In this document: in pieces, positions 1 to 7,867 of the stretch
Layout: each line of letters opens with the position of its first letter
Position numbering within the stretch: the stretch's first letter is position 1
Assembly (NCBI GenBank): GCA_035999765.1
Contig: CP108521.1
Location: 6,262,001-6,326,000 of the forward strand
Direction: 5' to 3'
DNA length: 64,000 nt
Origin: Streptomyces sp. NBC_01231
GTDB taxonomy: Bacteria; Actinomycetota; Actinomycetes; Streptomycetales; Streptomycetaceae
Notes under the pieces: model-generated
Told to the model about the DNA's origin: nothing
The model's database searches: none
What the model saw: the letters and a program-made list of their open reading frames with translations, nothing else
Program-made: the position numbers and the translations under genes

Positions 1-217
1 CCACCGAAGCGATGATGCTGACTGCGGCCAGGTTAAGAGTCAAGAAAAACGAATTGGTGAGACCCCTTCGGGCACTTATCCGGTCAGCCATCTCGACGCA
101 CAGCTTGTACTGCTCAAGAATCAGCTGGCTCTGCAGATTTGCGTTGTCGAAATTCTCATCTCGGATCACGCTGCCGTTCCACACCGCGCCATGCAGTTCG
201 CGTGATATCTCAGACAT
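1..217 (-). CDS. Small membrane protein, N-terminal part (SLATT/RipA-like, cut by the window edge)
   Basis: Partial gene; about 72 residues are visible and the rest lies beyond the left edge. The protein starts MSEISRELHGAVWNG; the stretch ILEQYKLCVEMADRISARR is followed by a hydrophobic segment (FFLTLNLAAVSIIAS), the look of small two-helix membrane proteins (SLATT/RipA-like) that accompany defence ATPases. The ATG at 215-217 follows a good ribosome site (AGGGGG). It starts 37 bases after the stop of the upstream ATPase gene, on the same strand and behind the same style of ribosome site, so the two probably form an operon. A membrane effector role is inference; the family call rests on a short stretch and recall. 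Base composition is AT-rich like the ATPase. Confidence 0.6.
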   Translation of the reverse strand, partial: MSEISRELHGAVWNGSVIRDENFDNANLQSQLILEQYKLCVEMADRISARRGLTNSFFLTLNLAAVSIIASV

Positions 218-254
218 GATCCCCCTAAAGAATTGATATTTAGCCCCGTCGATC

Positions 255-2633
255 CTACAGGGAGTCACCCTCGATTTCGAGGAAGTCGCGGAACGCAGGA
301 TGAAACTCATACCGCTCTTCTTTTTTAAGGCGTCGCGACGTATTCCGGGCCAAGATTTTCGCCTTCCTTAGATCATCTGCCCGATCGGGGTAGGCGAAAC
401 TCCCCTTGCGAACCTCTATCCCCAGGAAGGAGATCTTTAGTAGCCCCTCAAGGCATTGCGCAGCCAAATCCCTGTCAGTGAAACCAGGAGATGATTGGAT
501 TATTTCCAGAATCTCCGACTTCGACATGGTGGACGTGCAGCCAGCGAATTCATAGACCACGTCTTCCAGATTACTCATGGTCGACCCGTACTCAACGAGC
601 AATGCATCGAGGGCGAACTTACTGTAGCTTTTCTTTGCCTCTCCGATGTCAGATTCCTCGACTGTCAGGTGCCGAGCATTTGCCGCACTGAACACGGCTG
701 CCTTGCAGAAAAAGACCAAGTCTCGGGGGCGATGGAGGATAGTCGACAAGATGTAGTCTAGTGTTGGCTCGCCGTCGACGCTGGAACAGAAATACTGCTG
801 CCACAGCTCATCTGGCGAGGTTCCCTTGGGACGGACGGAGAGATACCGTTCGTCCATCACGCGCTTCAGCAGTTCCGGCTGATTCCAATCGATTCTCTTC
901 GTGTTGATTTTGTCTGGTTCGCGAGCCTCCTTGATGACTTCGTCGTATATGTCTGACCTCAAGAAGACGCTGATGGTTACGTTGACTGAACGCAGCTTGT
1001 TATTCTCTCGCTGGAACTCCTCGGTAATTCTACTTACCGTGCTCAACAGGCCCACCAGCAAGACCGCTTGCGACTTAAGTTGAGCGGATTTCGTCCAGGC
1101 GCTGTCGAGATTATCAACCAGCAGCGCTACGCGATGACGGTCACGCAGTGCTTCCCCGAGCAGTTTGCGGAGGTTTCCTACGATGTTGCCGTGAAGTGCT
1201 TGGGCGATCCGCTCGCGCTGCTGTTCGATTGTCCGGGCGGCTCCCTTCAGGTCCCGACTTACGGACTCAATGACTCGCTCTAGCCGGACTGAGAATTCCT
1301 CCGCGATGTCGTTTTGTGCCAGGTAGTCGCGAAGTCTTGCCAACGGCGTGCCATTTCCGATACCGGCAGGCAACCTGTCAGCGGCAGCGACAGTCTCAAG
1401 AGAGATCTCGGAGTAGAGCAGGAACCGCCAGAAGCTCTCCACCAGAAATGATTGATTTCCGTCTCCTCCAAGAGACTGTAAAACACTCACGAGGCCGTCA
1501 AGATCATAGTTAGTTGGTCGGACGACGCAGACCAAGTTGCGCTTATCGTCTCGGAGTACCTGAGACGCCCGAATCATGTTCGCCGATTTTCCCATACCTT
1601 TGCGGCCGACGAATACCACACTGCTCTCGTTCAACACCGCCTCATATTCCGCCGTTTCGACGAAATATTCATCAAGGGTGTCGGACTCGTTTTCCGCGAC
1701 GTAATCGCCGAATTTTAGGTCCTTTAGTTCTGTGGCAAGTTCGACCTTTGGTGCCGGATTCGAATCTCCGGTATCCTCGTGGTTCCAGGCACGGAAGGCT
1801 TGTTCGCGCCATTGCCCCAACTTCTCCGCGAGCTTTTTCTTGTTGTGGTAGGTGTACAGGATGTCCTTGTAATCAACCGGTCCGCGGTAGTCGGGCTCGA
1901 CAACCACCAGCAAAGGCCGCTCAAGGCCCCTCGCGAGCCCGGCGATGAACGCGCTCCGAGCGTTATGCAATCGATTCCGGTCGTGCTGTTCGCCTGACAT
2001 TTGAAGGAGTGTGGCAGCAGAGGAATAGACGGCGTTAACATGCCAGGCGAGTGGGGCTGATCCCTGCTCCGCTGGATCAGCGATCGTCACCTTTGTGCCC
2101 AAGTCTCGTTCCTTCCCTATCATCCTCCGGAGATTACGTTCGGATTCGGAGGTGTGATAAGTGGGCACGTAAAAAATCGAGTTTTTTACGGTCCTATCTA
2201 GGGCTTGAGATGCGTCATCCCACAGAGTCCTCTCACTTGCCGCATTGATACCTGTCATGAACTTTGCAGCAAGTTCGCTTCCGGTTTCGTAGAAGATGCA
2301 TCCGATTGTCGAGAAAATGTCGAATGCCCGCCAGTCGCGCATCGCCTCGGGGGATCTGCAAACGGATAGAACGATGTGCTTGCGCTGGCTGAAGGCGTAG
2401 CCCACTTCGAACAGAACGTTCTCGCTTAGTGTGGTGACGTCGAAGAGGCAGATAGTGCTGTCATCAATATCTTTTAGTACCGTCTCAATGATGATTCTGC
2501 CAGTAGCTGGATTCGACTCCCATGTTTTCGCCTCGGCGAAACCGCTTTTGTTTATTACGGCCACTGCCTGCTGGATCTCCTGCGAGACGTCGGCGGGGTT
2601 TTTCGAGTAACCGAGAAAAACCTTGTAATCCAT
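255..2633 (-). CDS. P-loop ATPase with N-terminal TIR/deoxyribosyltransferase-like domain (Sll1717-like), putative defence protein
   Basis: Protein of 792 residues. Residues 1-100 look like the TIR-like/nucleoside deoxyribosyltransferase fold: MDYKVFLGYSKNP at the start and DVTTLSENVLFEVGYAFSQ with the conserved Glu-x-Gly-Tyr-Ala. A Walker A motif GRKGMGKSA lies at about 343-351 and an Asp-rich Walker B-like strand ALLVDNLDSAW near 505-515. This two-part build resembles the Sll1717-type ATPases seen near defence genes. The start at 2633 is chosen because AGGGGG lies just upstream; a longer TTG reading from 2687 has no ribosome site. It is followed by a small membrane protein gene 37 bases away. 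The DNA is far less GC-rich than the rest of the window and uses many A/T-ending codons, so transfer is likely. Function in immunity is inference. Confidence 0.75.
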   Translation of the reverse strand: MDYKVFLGYSKNPADVSQEIQQAVAVINKSGFAEAKTWESNPATGRIIIETVLKDIDDSTICLFDVTTLSENVLFEVGYAFSQRKHIVLSVCRSPEAMRDWRAFDIFSTIGCIFYETGSELAAKFMTGINAASERTLWDDASQALDRTVKNSIFYVPTYHTSESERNLRRMIGKERDLGTKVTIADPAEQGSAPLAWHVNAVYSSAATLLQMSGEQHDRNRLHNARSAFIAGLARGLERPLLVVVEPDYRGPVDYKDILYTYHNKKKLAEKLGQWREQAFRAWNHEDTGDSNPAPKVELATELKDLKFGDYVAENESDTLDEYFVETAEYEAVLNESSVVFVGRKGMGKSANMIRASQVLRDDKRNLVCVVRPTNYDLDGLVSVLQSLGGDGNQSFLVESFWRFLLYSEISLETVAAADRLPAGIGNGTPLARLRDYLAQNDIAEEFSVRLERVIESVSRDLKGAARTIEQQRERIAQALHGNIVGNLRKLLGEALRDRHRVALLVDNLDSAWTKSAQLKSQAVLLVGLLSTVSRITEEFQRENNKLRSVNVTISVFLRSDIYDEVIKEAREPDKINTKRIDWNQPELLKRVMDERYLSVRPKGTSPDELWQQYFCSSVDGEPTLDYILSTILHRPRDLVFFCKAAVFSAANARHLTVEESDIGEAKKSYSKFALDALLVEYGSTMSNLEDVVYEFAGCTSTMSKSEILEIIQSSPGFTDRDLAAQCLEGLLKISFLGIEVRKGSFAYPDRADDLRKAKILARNTSRRLKKEERYEFHPAFRDFLEIEGDSL

Positions 2634-3061
2634 ATTTCCCCCTGGTGTTTCAACGGCGGGGTCACCAATGCTCGGTTGCTGAACCAAGGATGCACTTGGT
2701 CAGGAGTGCGCCCGCCCCTTCCGCGCCTCATTCGCTTGATTTTAGGCATTGATCAGTTGGTTGGGGAGGCTTCTGGCAGATTCGGCTGAACCTGAACGTC
2801 CCAAGGGCGGTGGAGTGGGTTTGGTCATGAGCGGCACGGGCGCCGGGCGGGCTGGAGCGGGGCGGAGACGGGAGCGCAGGCCCGGCCGGCGCCCGTGCCT
2901 CGCGCGGGGAGCGGAGCGAGCCGCCTTGAACCAGTAGAGAAAGTTGTAACTCAGTCGGCAGCGCTCTGTCCTGTCTCGGTTGATGGTTGACACTGCGGCT
3001 TCACCTGATGCTTGACGCCGCTTGCCTCGGATTGGCTGTGCGTGCAGGGAGGGCCGGGGCC
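2634..3061. other. Junction between AT-rich island and high-GC DNA, no gene seen
   Basis: No convincing gene. On the minus strand a TAAAAT box (2739-2744) could be the -10 of the ATPase promoter, but I see no matching -35. From about 2800 the composition becomes typical for Streptomyces. A long inverted repeat lies at 2833-2899 and is listed separately. Confidence 0.5.
2833..2899. repeat. Perfect 14-bp inverted repeat (long hairpin)
   Basis: GGCACGGGCGCCGG at 2833-2846 is repeated in inverted form at 2886-2899, separated by 39 G-rich bases. It sits where the AT-rich island gives way to high-GC sequence, upstream of the ATPase. It may be a terminator, or a structured end of a mobile element; the sequence alone does not decide. 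Confidence 0.6.
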
Positions 3062-3411
3062 GTGCTGGTGGAGCTGAGCGTGGTCGAGCAGCGGTAGCCC
3101 GCGGTGATGGAGGTCGCCGCGGGGGTTCCGGTCACCCAAGTCGCCGCCCGGTATGGGGTGTCGAGCAGTCGGTGTATTCCTGTGTGCGCAAGTACGAGCA
3201 GTCGGGTCTGCCAGGGCTGGCGGACCGGTCGCATCGGCCGGCCTCGTGTCCGCACCGGATCGCCGGATAGGTGGAGGCGGCGGTGTGTGAGCTGCGGCGT
3301 CGGCATCCGAGTTGGGGGCCGCGTCGGTTGGTGCACGAGCTGGCGCGTCGGGGGTTGGTGCCGGTGCCGTCCCGGGCCACGGTCTACCGGGTATTGCTCC
3401 GTACCAATTCG
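3062..3411 (+). pseudogene. Remnant of an IS481-type transposase, N-terminal part only
   Basis: Pieces of a transposase N-terminus read in order but in broken frames: VLVELSVVEQR then TAG (3095-3097), MEVAAGVPVTQVAARYGVS, a frameshift near 3160, SVYSCVRKYEQSGLPGLADR, a second TAG (3268-3270), then VEAAVCELRRRHPSWGPRRL and ATVYRVLLRTN. The order helix-turn-helix, linker, 'HPSWGPRRL' region is that of IS481-family and related DDE transposases. The catalytic DDE domain is absent. Two stops, a frameshift and the truncation make it a dead copy, a sign of past mobile-element activity next to the tRNA scar. Confidence 0.7.
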
Positions 3412-3524
3412 CAGATCGACTCGGAGCCATGGCCCGGGGCGGTGGGGGAGTGGCCTCAGGATGCCCGGCTGAGGACGCCGAGCGGACGTAGCGGCACGCA
3501 TGTGGCAAGGCGCCTGAAACGGCG

Positions 3525-3566
3525 AAGGGCCAGCCCGGGAGGAAACCCCTCCTGAGGTGGCCCTTA
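3525..3566 (-). terminator. Hairpin terminator downstream of the tRNA-Arg fragment
   Basis: AAGGGCCA (3525-3532) pairs with TGGCCCTT (3558-3565), with an inner GGGAGG/CCCCTCC stem. It begins a few bases past the 3' end of the tRNA-Arg fragment on the same strand, so it may be the original terminator of that tRNA gene. Confidence 0.6.
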
Positions 3567-3572
3567 GTTATG

Positions 3573-3614
3573 TGCCCCCAGCGGGATTCGAACCTGCGAC
3601 ACCCGCTTTAGGAG
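3573..3614 (-). tRNA. 3' part of tRNA-Arg(CCU), probable attachment-site scar
   Basis: Reading the minus strand, the segment runs from the anticodon loop (CTCCTAA, anticodon CCT) through the T arm (GCAGG TTCGAAT CCCGC) to the acceptor strand TGGGGGC plus discriminator A. The 5' half is missing: the bases before the anticodon loop cannot pair with AGCGG, and no D arm or 5' acceptor is found. The T stem has one A-C mismatch, suggesting drift. tRNA-specific integrases usually recombine from the anticodon loop to the 3' end, so this is best read as a duplicated att core and not a working tRNA. Confidence 0.75.
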
Positions 3615-4111
3615 TTCGATCCGAGCACGGCCCAGCAGGGTCCCCCGGGCCGATCGAAGCGTACGTGCCCAGCCGCGCGCGGGTGCCTACGTCCGGCGCC
3701 GTTGATGTCACCTGTGGAAGTCAGCCGGAGCTAGCGCTTCTTGCGGATCCTGCGCTTCTTCTCCTTGGCTTCCTTCTCCTGGCGTTGCGCCACACCGTAC
3801 GCAGACCACGGTCCCTGGTGGACTGGACACCGGGAGGTGCCAGTGACTACCTTCCGCTGACATCGCCCGCCTGACTTGGTCGGCGCACCACACTTGGCCA
3901 CGCTGCTTCCCCCTCTGGTCTCGACACGCAGTACGTGGAGCTCTAGGAACCGTGTCTCGGCTGCCGCCAGCAGGGAAGGCGCGTGCCGGATCGTTTGGGT
4001 GCACGCGGGCGCACATCGACGCCATCAGCTTGGGAAGCTGCGTCCGTTCAGGAGGAGTCGTACGGGTGACCTGGTCGAACGCTCGGTGGGTGGGCTCGGC
4101 AGGCCCGTCGT
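3615..4111. other. Intergenic stretch beside the tRNA scar, possible element remnant
   Basis: No confident gene. On the minus strand an ATG at 3863 opens a 51-codon frame (MSAEGSHWHLPVSSPP, then VVCVRCGA with a lone CxxC). In a neighbouring frame the same DNA reads KEAKEKKRRIRKKR to a stop at 3731, with Streptomyces-like codons. This could be a frameshifted small gene of a former element. A longer minus-strand frame across 3708-4403 overlaps the NlpC/P60 gene and is not supported. Confidence 0.35.
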
Positions 4112-5182
4112 TCACCCCACCCGCGTACCCCCCGCGAACGGCATCTGGTCGATCGGGGCCAGGCGTACCGGTGCTGAGGGGTTCGGTGCGTGGATCATTT
4201 GGCCGTTGCCCACGTACAGGCCGACGTGGCTGATGCCGGAGTAGAAGAACACCAGGTCGCCCGGGAGCAGTTCGGAGCGGGAGACGCGTTGGCCGGCGCC
4301 GATCTGGGCGTAGGTCGTGCGCGGGAGGGACACGCCCGCGGAGCGGTACGCGGCGAGGGTGAGGCCCGAGCAGTCGAAGGCGGCCGGGCCGGTCGCGCCC
4401 CACACGTAGGGGCTGCCCAGCTTGGAGTAGGCGAAGGAGACGGCGGCCGCCGCACGGGAGTTGGGTGCGTCGGAGGTGGCCGTCCCGGTCGCTGCCAGGT
4501 GGTCCCGCGCGGTGCCGGTGGACCGTGCGGCGCGGGCCGTGTCGCGGCCGCCCTCCCCGTACCGGGCTCGTTCCTCGGCGGGCAGCCCGGACAGCAGCCG
4601 TCGGGCCGTGTCCAGCTTCCCGTTGACCGTCTCCTTGTGCCGCATCAGCTCCGCCTGCCGGGACTTCAGCGAGGTCAGCTCGATGCGCGCGGCCCCGCGT
4701 AACCGCTCGATCTCCCGCAGCTGTCCGCGGACGTTCGCGACGGACGTGGCCTGCCGGCTGCCGGCCCGCTCGACGAACTCGGCCCCGTCCAGGTACTGGT
4801 CGGGATCGTCGGACAGCGCGAGTTGCAGCGCGGGATCAAGGCCGCCGTCGCGGTACTGCGCCCTGGCCATCGAACCCAGCGAGTCCCGCGCCGAGTTGAG
4901 CTTCTCCGTCCGGCGGGCCGCTTCGTCCCGCAGCGTGGAGAGGCGCTGCTGTGCGGTGTCCGCCTTCTCCTTCGCGCCGTTGTACTTTTCGGTGGCGACC
5001 TCCGCCTCCTGGTACAGCCTGTCCACCTTCGCCTTGACCTGCGCCGGTGTCAGCTGGGGCTCGGCGTGTCCGGTCCCGTCGAAACCCGTCGCCGTCGCCG
5101 CGCCCGCGAGGGCGATCGTCGCCGCCGCGCGGGCCGTGTTGCCGCTGACCGAGCGTTGCCGGGGCTTGCGGTGCGCTGCCAA
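4112..5182 (-). CDS. Secreted NlpC/P60 (C40) peptidoglycan hydrolase
   Basis: Protein of 356 residues. It probably starts at the TTG at 5182 (LAAHRKPRQR), matching its paralogue at 6136-7320. An N-terminal signal region precedes a long coiled coil (about 50-220), and the C-terminal NlpC/P60 domain carries the Cys of FDCSGL (about 271), the His of SHVGLYV (about 319) and a second His in MIHAPNP (about 331). This family cleaves D-glutamyl-diaminopimelate bonds in peptide stems. No c-di-AMP riboswitch was recognised upstream, unlike the paralogue. AGGA lies 12 bases before the TTG, a rather long spacing, so the start is less certain. Confidence 0.88.
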   Translation of the reverse strand: MAAHRKPRQRSVSGNTARAAATIALAGAATATGFDGTGHAEPQLTPAQVKAKVDRLYQEAEVATEKYNGAKEKADTAQQRLSTLRDEAARRTEKLNSARDSLGSMARAQYRDGGLDPALQLALSDDPDQYLDGAEFVERAGSRQATSVANVRGQLREIERLRGAARIELTSLKSRQAELMRHKETVNGKLDTARRLLSGLPAEERARYGEGGRDTARAARSTGTARDHLAATGTATSDAPNSRAAAAVSFAYSKLGSPYVWGATGPAAFDCSGLTLAAYRSAGVSLPRTTYAQIGAGQRVSRSELLPGDLVFFYSGISHVGLYVGNGQMIHAPNPSAPVRLAPIDQMPFAGGTRVG

Positions 5183-5649
5183 CTGGACTGCACGTCCTTT
5201 CGTACGACCGCCTGATCCGTACGAACGCCAAGCGGAGCGGACGTACGGCCGCCCCGGGGGGCGGATGACGCGTCCGGCGGCGCCCCGCACAGGGGGAGCG
5301 GACCGCCGCCGGACCTTCTCGGCGGTGGTGGCCGACTGCCGCCCCTGGCCCGGGCGGCGGTGGGGAATCGGTCACCTGGTGAAGGACGCTAAACCCGACT
5401 GTGACGGCTCGGTAACGGGATGTACGGAAGTGCCGCGAGAGGACCGGCTGGTGACCGTATGTGACCCTGATTCGACTTCGGTGCCGTCGTCTTCACACAG
5501 AGCGATGACCGAGGTGGGGAATGCGCGACCCGGGGTGTTCGCCAGGTGCTATGGCCGCATATATGCAAGATCCGATCCGGTGCGGAGGGCCGGAATGCGG
5601 GGAGGGCCGGTGTCAGGTGCCGCCCGCACCCTGATTAGGCTCCGGCCTC
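5183..5649. promoter_or_regulatory. Divergent intergenic region with GTGAC/GTAAC direct repeats
   Basis: No gene seen. The region separates the NlpC/P60 gene from a plus-strand membrane protein. GTGACG (5401) and GTAACG (5412) lie 11 bases apart, and two GTGACC copies (5451, 5461) lie 10 bases apart. Such helical-phase repeats resemble sites for OmpR-type response regulators; MtrA, which controls cell-wall genes in actinobacteria, is a candidate. The assignment is inference. Confidence 0.35.
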
Positions 5650-6003
5650 ATGGACGTACTCATCCATTTCTTCGTCGGCCTGCACATCATCGGCATCGCC
5701 TCGCTGCTCGGCGGCTTCCTCACCCAGATGAAGGCGATGGGCCAGGGCACCGCCCGCTTCGTCCCGGCGATGCTGCACGGTGCCCTGACCATGCTGGTCA
5801 CCGGCGCGATCCTGGTCGGCCTGAACCAGGCCGACGACCAGCCCGTCAACAACATCAAGATCGGTGTGAAGCTGGCCCTGCTGATCGTGATCCTCGGCCT
5901 CGTCTATGTGAAGCGGGACGACGAGCGGGTGGACAAGAGCATGTTCGGCGTGGTGGGTGCGCTGACCACGGCGAACATCTTCATCGCGGTGCTGTGGACG
6001 TGA
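5650..6003 (+). CDS. Small integral membrane protein of unknown function
   Basis: Protein of 117 residues with four predicted membrane helices: about 1-25 (FFVGLHIIGIASLLGGFL), 38-60, 70-88 (KLALLIVILGLVYV) and 98-116. A short polar loop (NQADDQPVNNIKIG) separates helices two and three. No catalytic motif is visible. The start is ATG at 5650 with only a weak ribosome site. It is transcribed alone and is followed by a strong hairpin at 6036-6067. Its position between two cell-wall hydrolase genes hints at an envelope role, which is inference only. Confidence 0.75.
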   Translation: MDVLIHFFVGLHIIGIASLLGGFLTQMKAMGQGTARFVPAMLHGALTMLVTGAILVGLNQADDQPVNNIKIGVKLALLIVILGLVYVKRDDERVDKSMFGVVGALTTANIFIAVLWT

Positions 6004-6035
6004 TCTCCGGACGGTCGGCGGCGTAGGCCGACAGG

Positions 6036-6067
6036 GCCGCGCCCGCGGCACAACGCGCGGGCGCGGC
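6036..6067. terminator. Bidirectional terminator between convergent genes
   Basis: A perfect 11-bp stem, GCCGCGCCCGC (6036-6046) against GCGGGCGCGGC (6057-6067), lies between the convergent membrane protein gene and the riboswitch-controlled NlpC/P60 gene. Confidence 0.7.
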
Positions 6068-6135
6068 ACAAGAAGGCCAGCCCCCGGTCCGGAGGCGGCG
6101 GCGGACCGACGCCGCCCGCCTCCGGGCGGGAACGG

Positions 6136-7320
6136 TCAGGCCGGTCGTACCACGCTGTAGATCGACGACTCGCCGTCGTAGTAGATCGATTCCTCGCGGA
6201 CGTACGCGCCCGGCTTCGGAGCGTGGATCATCATGCCGTTGCCGATGTACATGCCGACGTGGCTGATGTCGTCGTAGAAGAACACCAGGTCACCGGGCTG
6301 GGCGGCGGAGAGGGAGACCGTGGTGCCGGCGTTGACCTGGTCGTAGGTGACGCGCGGGATGTCGACGCCGGCGGCCTTCCAGGCGGCCTGGGTGAGGCCG
6401 GAGCAGTCGTAGGAGTCGGGGCCGGTGGCGCCCCAGACGTACGGCTTGCCGATCTGGGCGCGGGCGAAGGCGAGCGCCTTCTCGGCCTTGGTGGCGTACG
6501 AGGCGTCGGGCGCGTCGGACGAGGTGCCGGTCGAGGTGCCGGTCGAGGGCGAGGAGCCCGTCGAGGAGCCGCTGTCCTGCTGCTGAGCCGCCGCCTCCTG
6601 GGCTTGCTGCTCCGCCGCCTGCTGTTGCTGCGCCAGCTCGGCGGCCCTGCGCTTCGCCTCCTCCTGCTTCTTCTCCTCGATCGCGGCGAGCCGCGCCTTC
6701 TCCTCGGCGGTCAGCTGCGACAGCATGCCGCGGGCGTCGGCGAGTTTCTTCTGGACGGTCGCCTTGGCCGTCTTCAGGTCGCCCTGCGACTCGGTGAGCG
6801 TCTGAAGGCTCTCGGTGGCCTCCTTGCGCTTCTCCATCGTCGCGGACTGCTCGGTGACGTACTCGTCGACCGCGCCCTTCTGCCTGTTGGTCAGCCGACC
6901 CATCAGCTGGGTCTGGTCGAAGTAGTCCTGCGGGGAGTCCGCGAGCAGGAAGGTCGCGGTGTCGGGTGCGGAGGCACCGGTGCGGTACTGGGCTGCGGCG
7001 AAGGAACCCAGCTCCTCCCGCGCCTCGTTGAGCTTCTGGGTGCGCTGGGCGACGTCTTCGAGGAGAGTGTCGACTTGTTTGCGCTGCTTCCCGGTCTTCT
7101 CCTTGGCCGCGTTGTACTTGTCGGTCGCCGACTCCGCCTGGCGGTACAGGTCGTCGACCTTCTGTTCGACCTCTTCGAGGCTGGGTTTGTCGTCGGCGGG
7201 GACGGCCTGCGCCGATTGGGACAGCAGGGCGACCGAGGTGAGGGCCGCCGTGGCGAGGGCGGGGGTCCGTATGCCTGCTACGCGCGTACCAGCGGGACGC
7301 GACTTGCGGTGCGACGCCAA
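6136..7320 (-). CDS. Secreted NlpC/P60 (C40) peptidoglycan hydrolase under a c-di-AMP riboswitch
   Basis: Protein of 394 residues starting at TTG 7318-7320 (LASHRKSRPAGTRVAG). The ribosome site GGAAGGAG lies nine bases upstream, so the longer ATG reading from 7551 is rejected; it would also run through the riboswitch. A signal segment (ALATAALTSVALLSQSAQA) is followed by a long coiled coil, a Gln/Ala-rich stretch, a Ser/Thr/Gly linker and the NlpC/P60 domain: Cys in YDCSGL (about 306), His in SHVGMYI (about 354) and His in MIHAPKP (about 366). It is an exported peptidoglycan peptidase. The leader RNA ties its expression to c-di-AMP. Confidence 0.92.
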   Translation of the reverse strand: MASHRKSRPAGTRVAGIRTPALATAALTSVALLSQSAQAVPADDKPSLEEVEQKVDDLYRQAESATDKYNAAKEKTGKQRKQVDTLLEDVAQRTQKLNEAREELGSFAAAQYRTGASAPDTATFLLADSPQDYFDQTQLMGRLTNRQKGAVDEYVTEQSATMEKRKEATESLQTLTESQGDLKTAKATVQKKLADARGMLSQLTAEEKARLAAIEEKKQEEAKRRAAELAQQQQAAEQQAQEAAAQQQDSGSSTGSSPSTGTSTGTSSDAPDASYATKAEKALAFARAQIGKPYVWGATGPDSYDCSGLTQAAWKAAGVDIPRVTYDQVNAGTTVSLSAAQPGDLVFFYDDISHVGMYIGNGMMIHAPKPGAYVREESIYYDGESSIYSVVRPA

Positions 7321-7342
7321 GGGAGGCGACTCCTTCCACGTT

Positions 7343-7487
7343 CCGCCTACCGAGTTAGCTGTCGGGTTCGGGCGGGAGATGCGGAAGGGTTGCCCTACGG
7401 CCTTGTCCCAGGGGGAGTTGGGCCGATTCACCCCAAGTTCGGTGGGTCCCCGGTTCCATTCGCGCGGCGGCGCTGCGGATTCGGCGG
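7343..7487 (-). promoter_or_regulatory. ydaO/yuaA-type cyclic di-AMP riboswitch
   Basis: On the minus strand the leader contains the conserved ydaO-class blocks in order: CGCCGAATCCGC, GGAACCGGGGACCCA, TTGGGGTGAATCGG, GGACAAGGCCGTAGGGCA and CCGAACCCGACAGCTAACTC, ending about 23 bases before the TTG of the hydrolase gene. This class binds c-di-AMP, usually turns expression off, and in actinobacteria typically precedes NlpC/P60 and Rpf cell-wall enzymes. The downstream gene fits exactly. Confidence 0.93.
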
Positions 7488-7867
7488 AGGCCGCGCGGCC
7501 CGGCGGGGTTCGCCGGTGGGGGTCGTACGGCCTGTCCGGCACGGTAGCCAACTCGTGTGGCCGCTGTGAAGGTTGATGTTCGATATGCCCGATACATTTT
7601 TGTGACCTTCAGTCAGGGCGTGGCTGACCGTAGTTGGTTCATGGTGATTTTCTTTGATCTGTACTGACTCGTTCTGTTTCGTGAGGTCGGTGATGTCCGC
7701 CCGTTTCGGTCGGCCCGGACGGCAAGGTCCACGCCCTTGCCTGTTCCGTCGCGGACCGTGATGGCGCCATCTCGAAGGGTGAGTGAGGCCGGGCGGACGG
7801 TTCCGGAAGGCCCTCGGGGTCTGGGCCCGCCGCCGGATTCCGGCGATGTTCTCGGGGTGGCGGCGGG
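7488..7867. other. Intergenic region between the riboswitch and pcrA
   Basis: About 380 bases with no convincing gene on either strand. The part around 7560-7660 is AT-richer (GATATGCCCGATACATTTTT) and may hold the minus-strand promoter of the riboswitch transcript. A TGAAGGT/ACCTTCA inverted pair flanks this patch. Confidence 0.4.

Noticed and set aside
2634..2687. Longer start of the ATPase at TTG 2687
   Set aside because: The ATG at 2633 has an AGGGGG ribosome site and begins exactly at the conserved domain; the TTG has none.
3573..3665. Complete tRNA-Arg gene
   Set aside because: The 5' half cannot form an acceptor, D arm or anticodon stem with the 3' half, so only a fragment is present.
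3708..4403. Minus-strand frame of 231 codons overlapping the first NlpC/P60 gene
   Set aside because: Most of it is an out-of-frame reading of the hydrolase C-terminus; only a short piece near 3710-3863 could be a remnant.
7321..7551. N-terminal extension of the second NlpC/P60 protein to 7551
   Set aside because: The extension would translate the c-di-AMP riboswitch; the TTG at 7320 has a good ribosome site and matches the family N-terminus.
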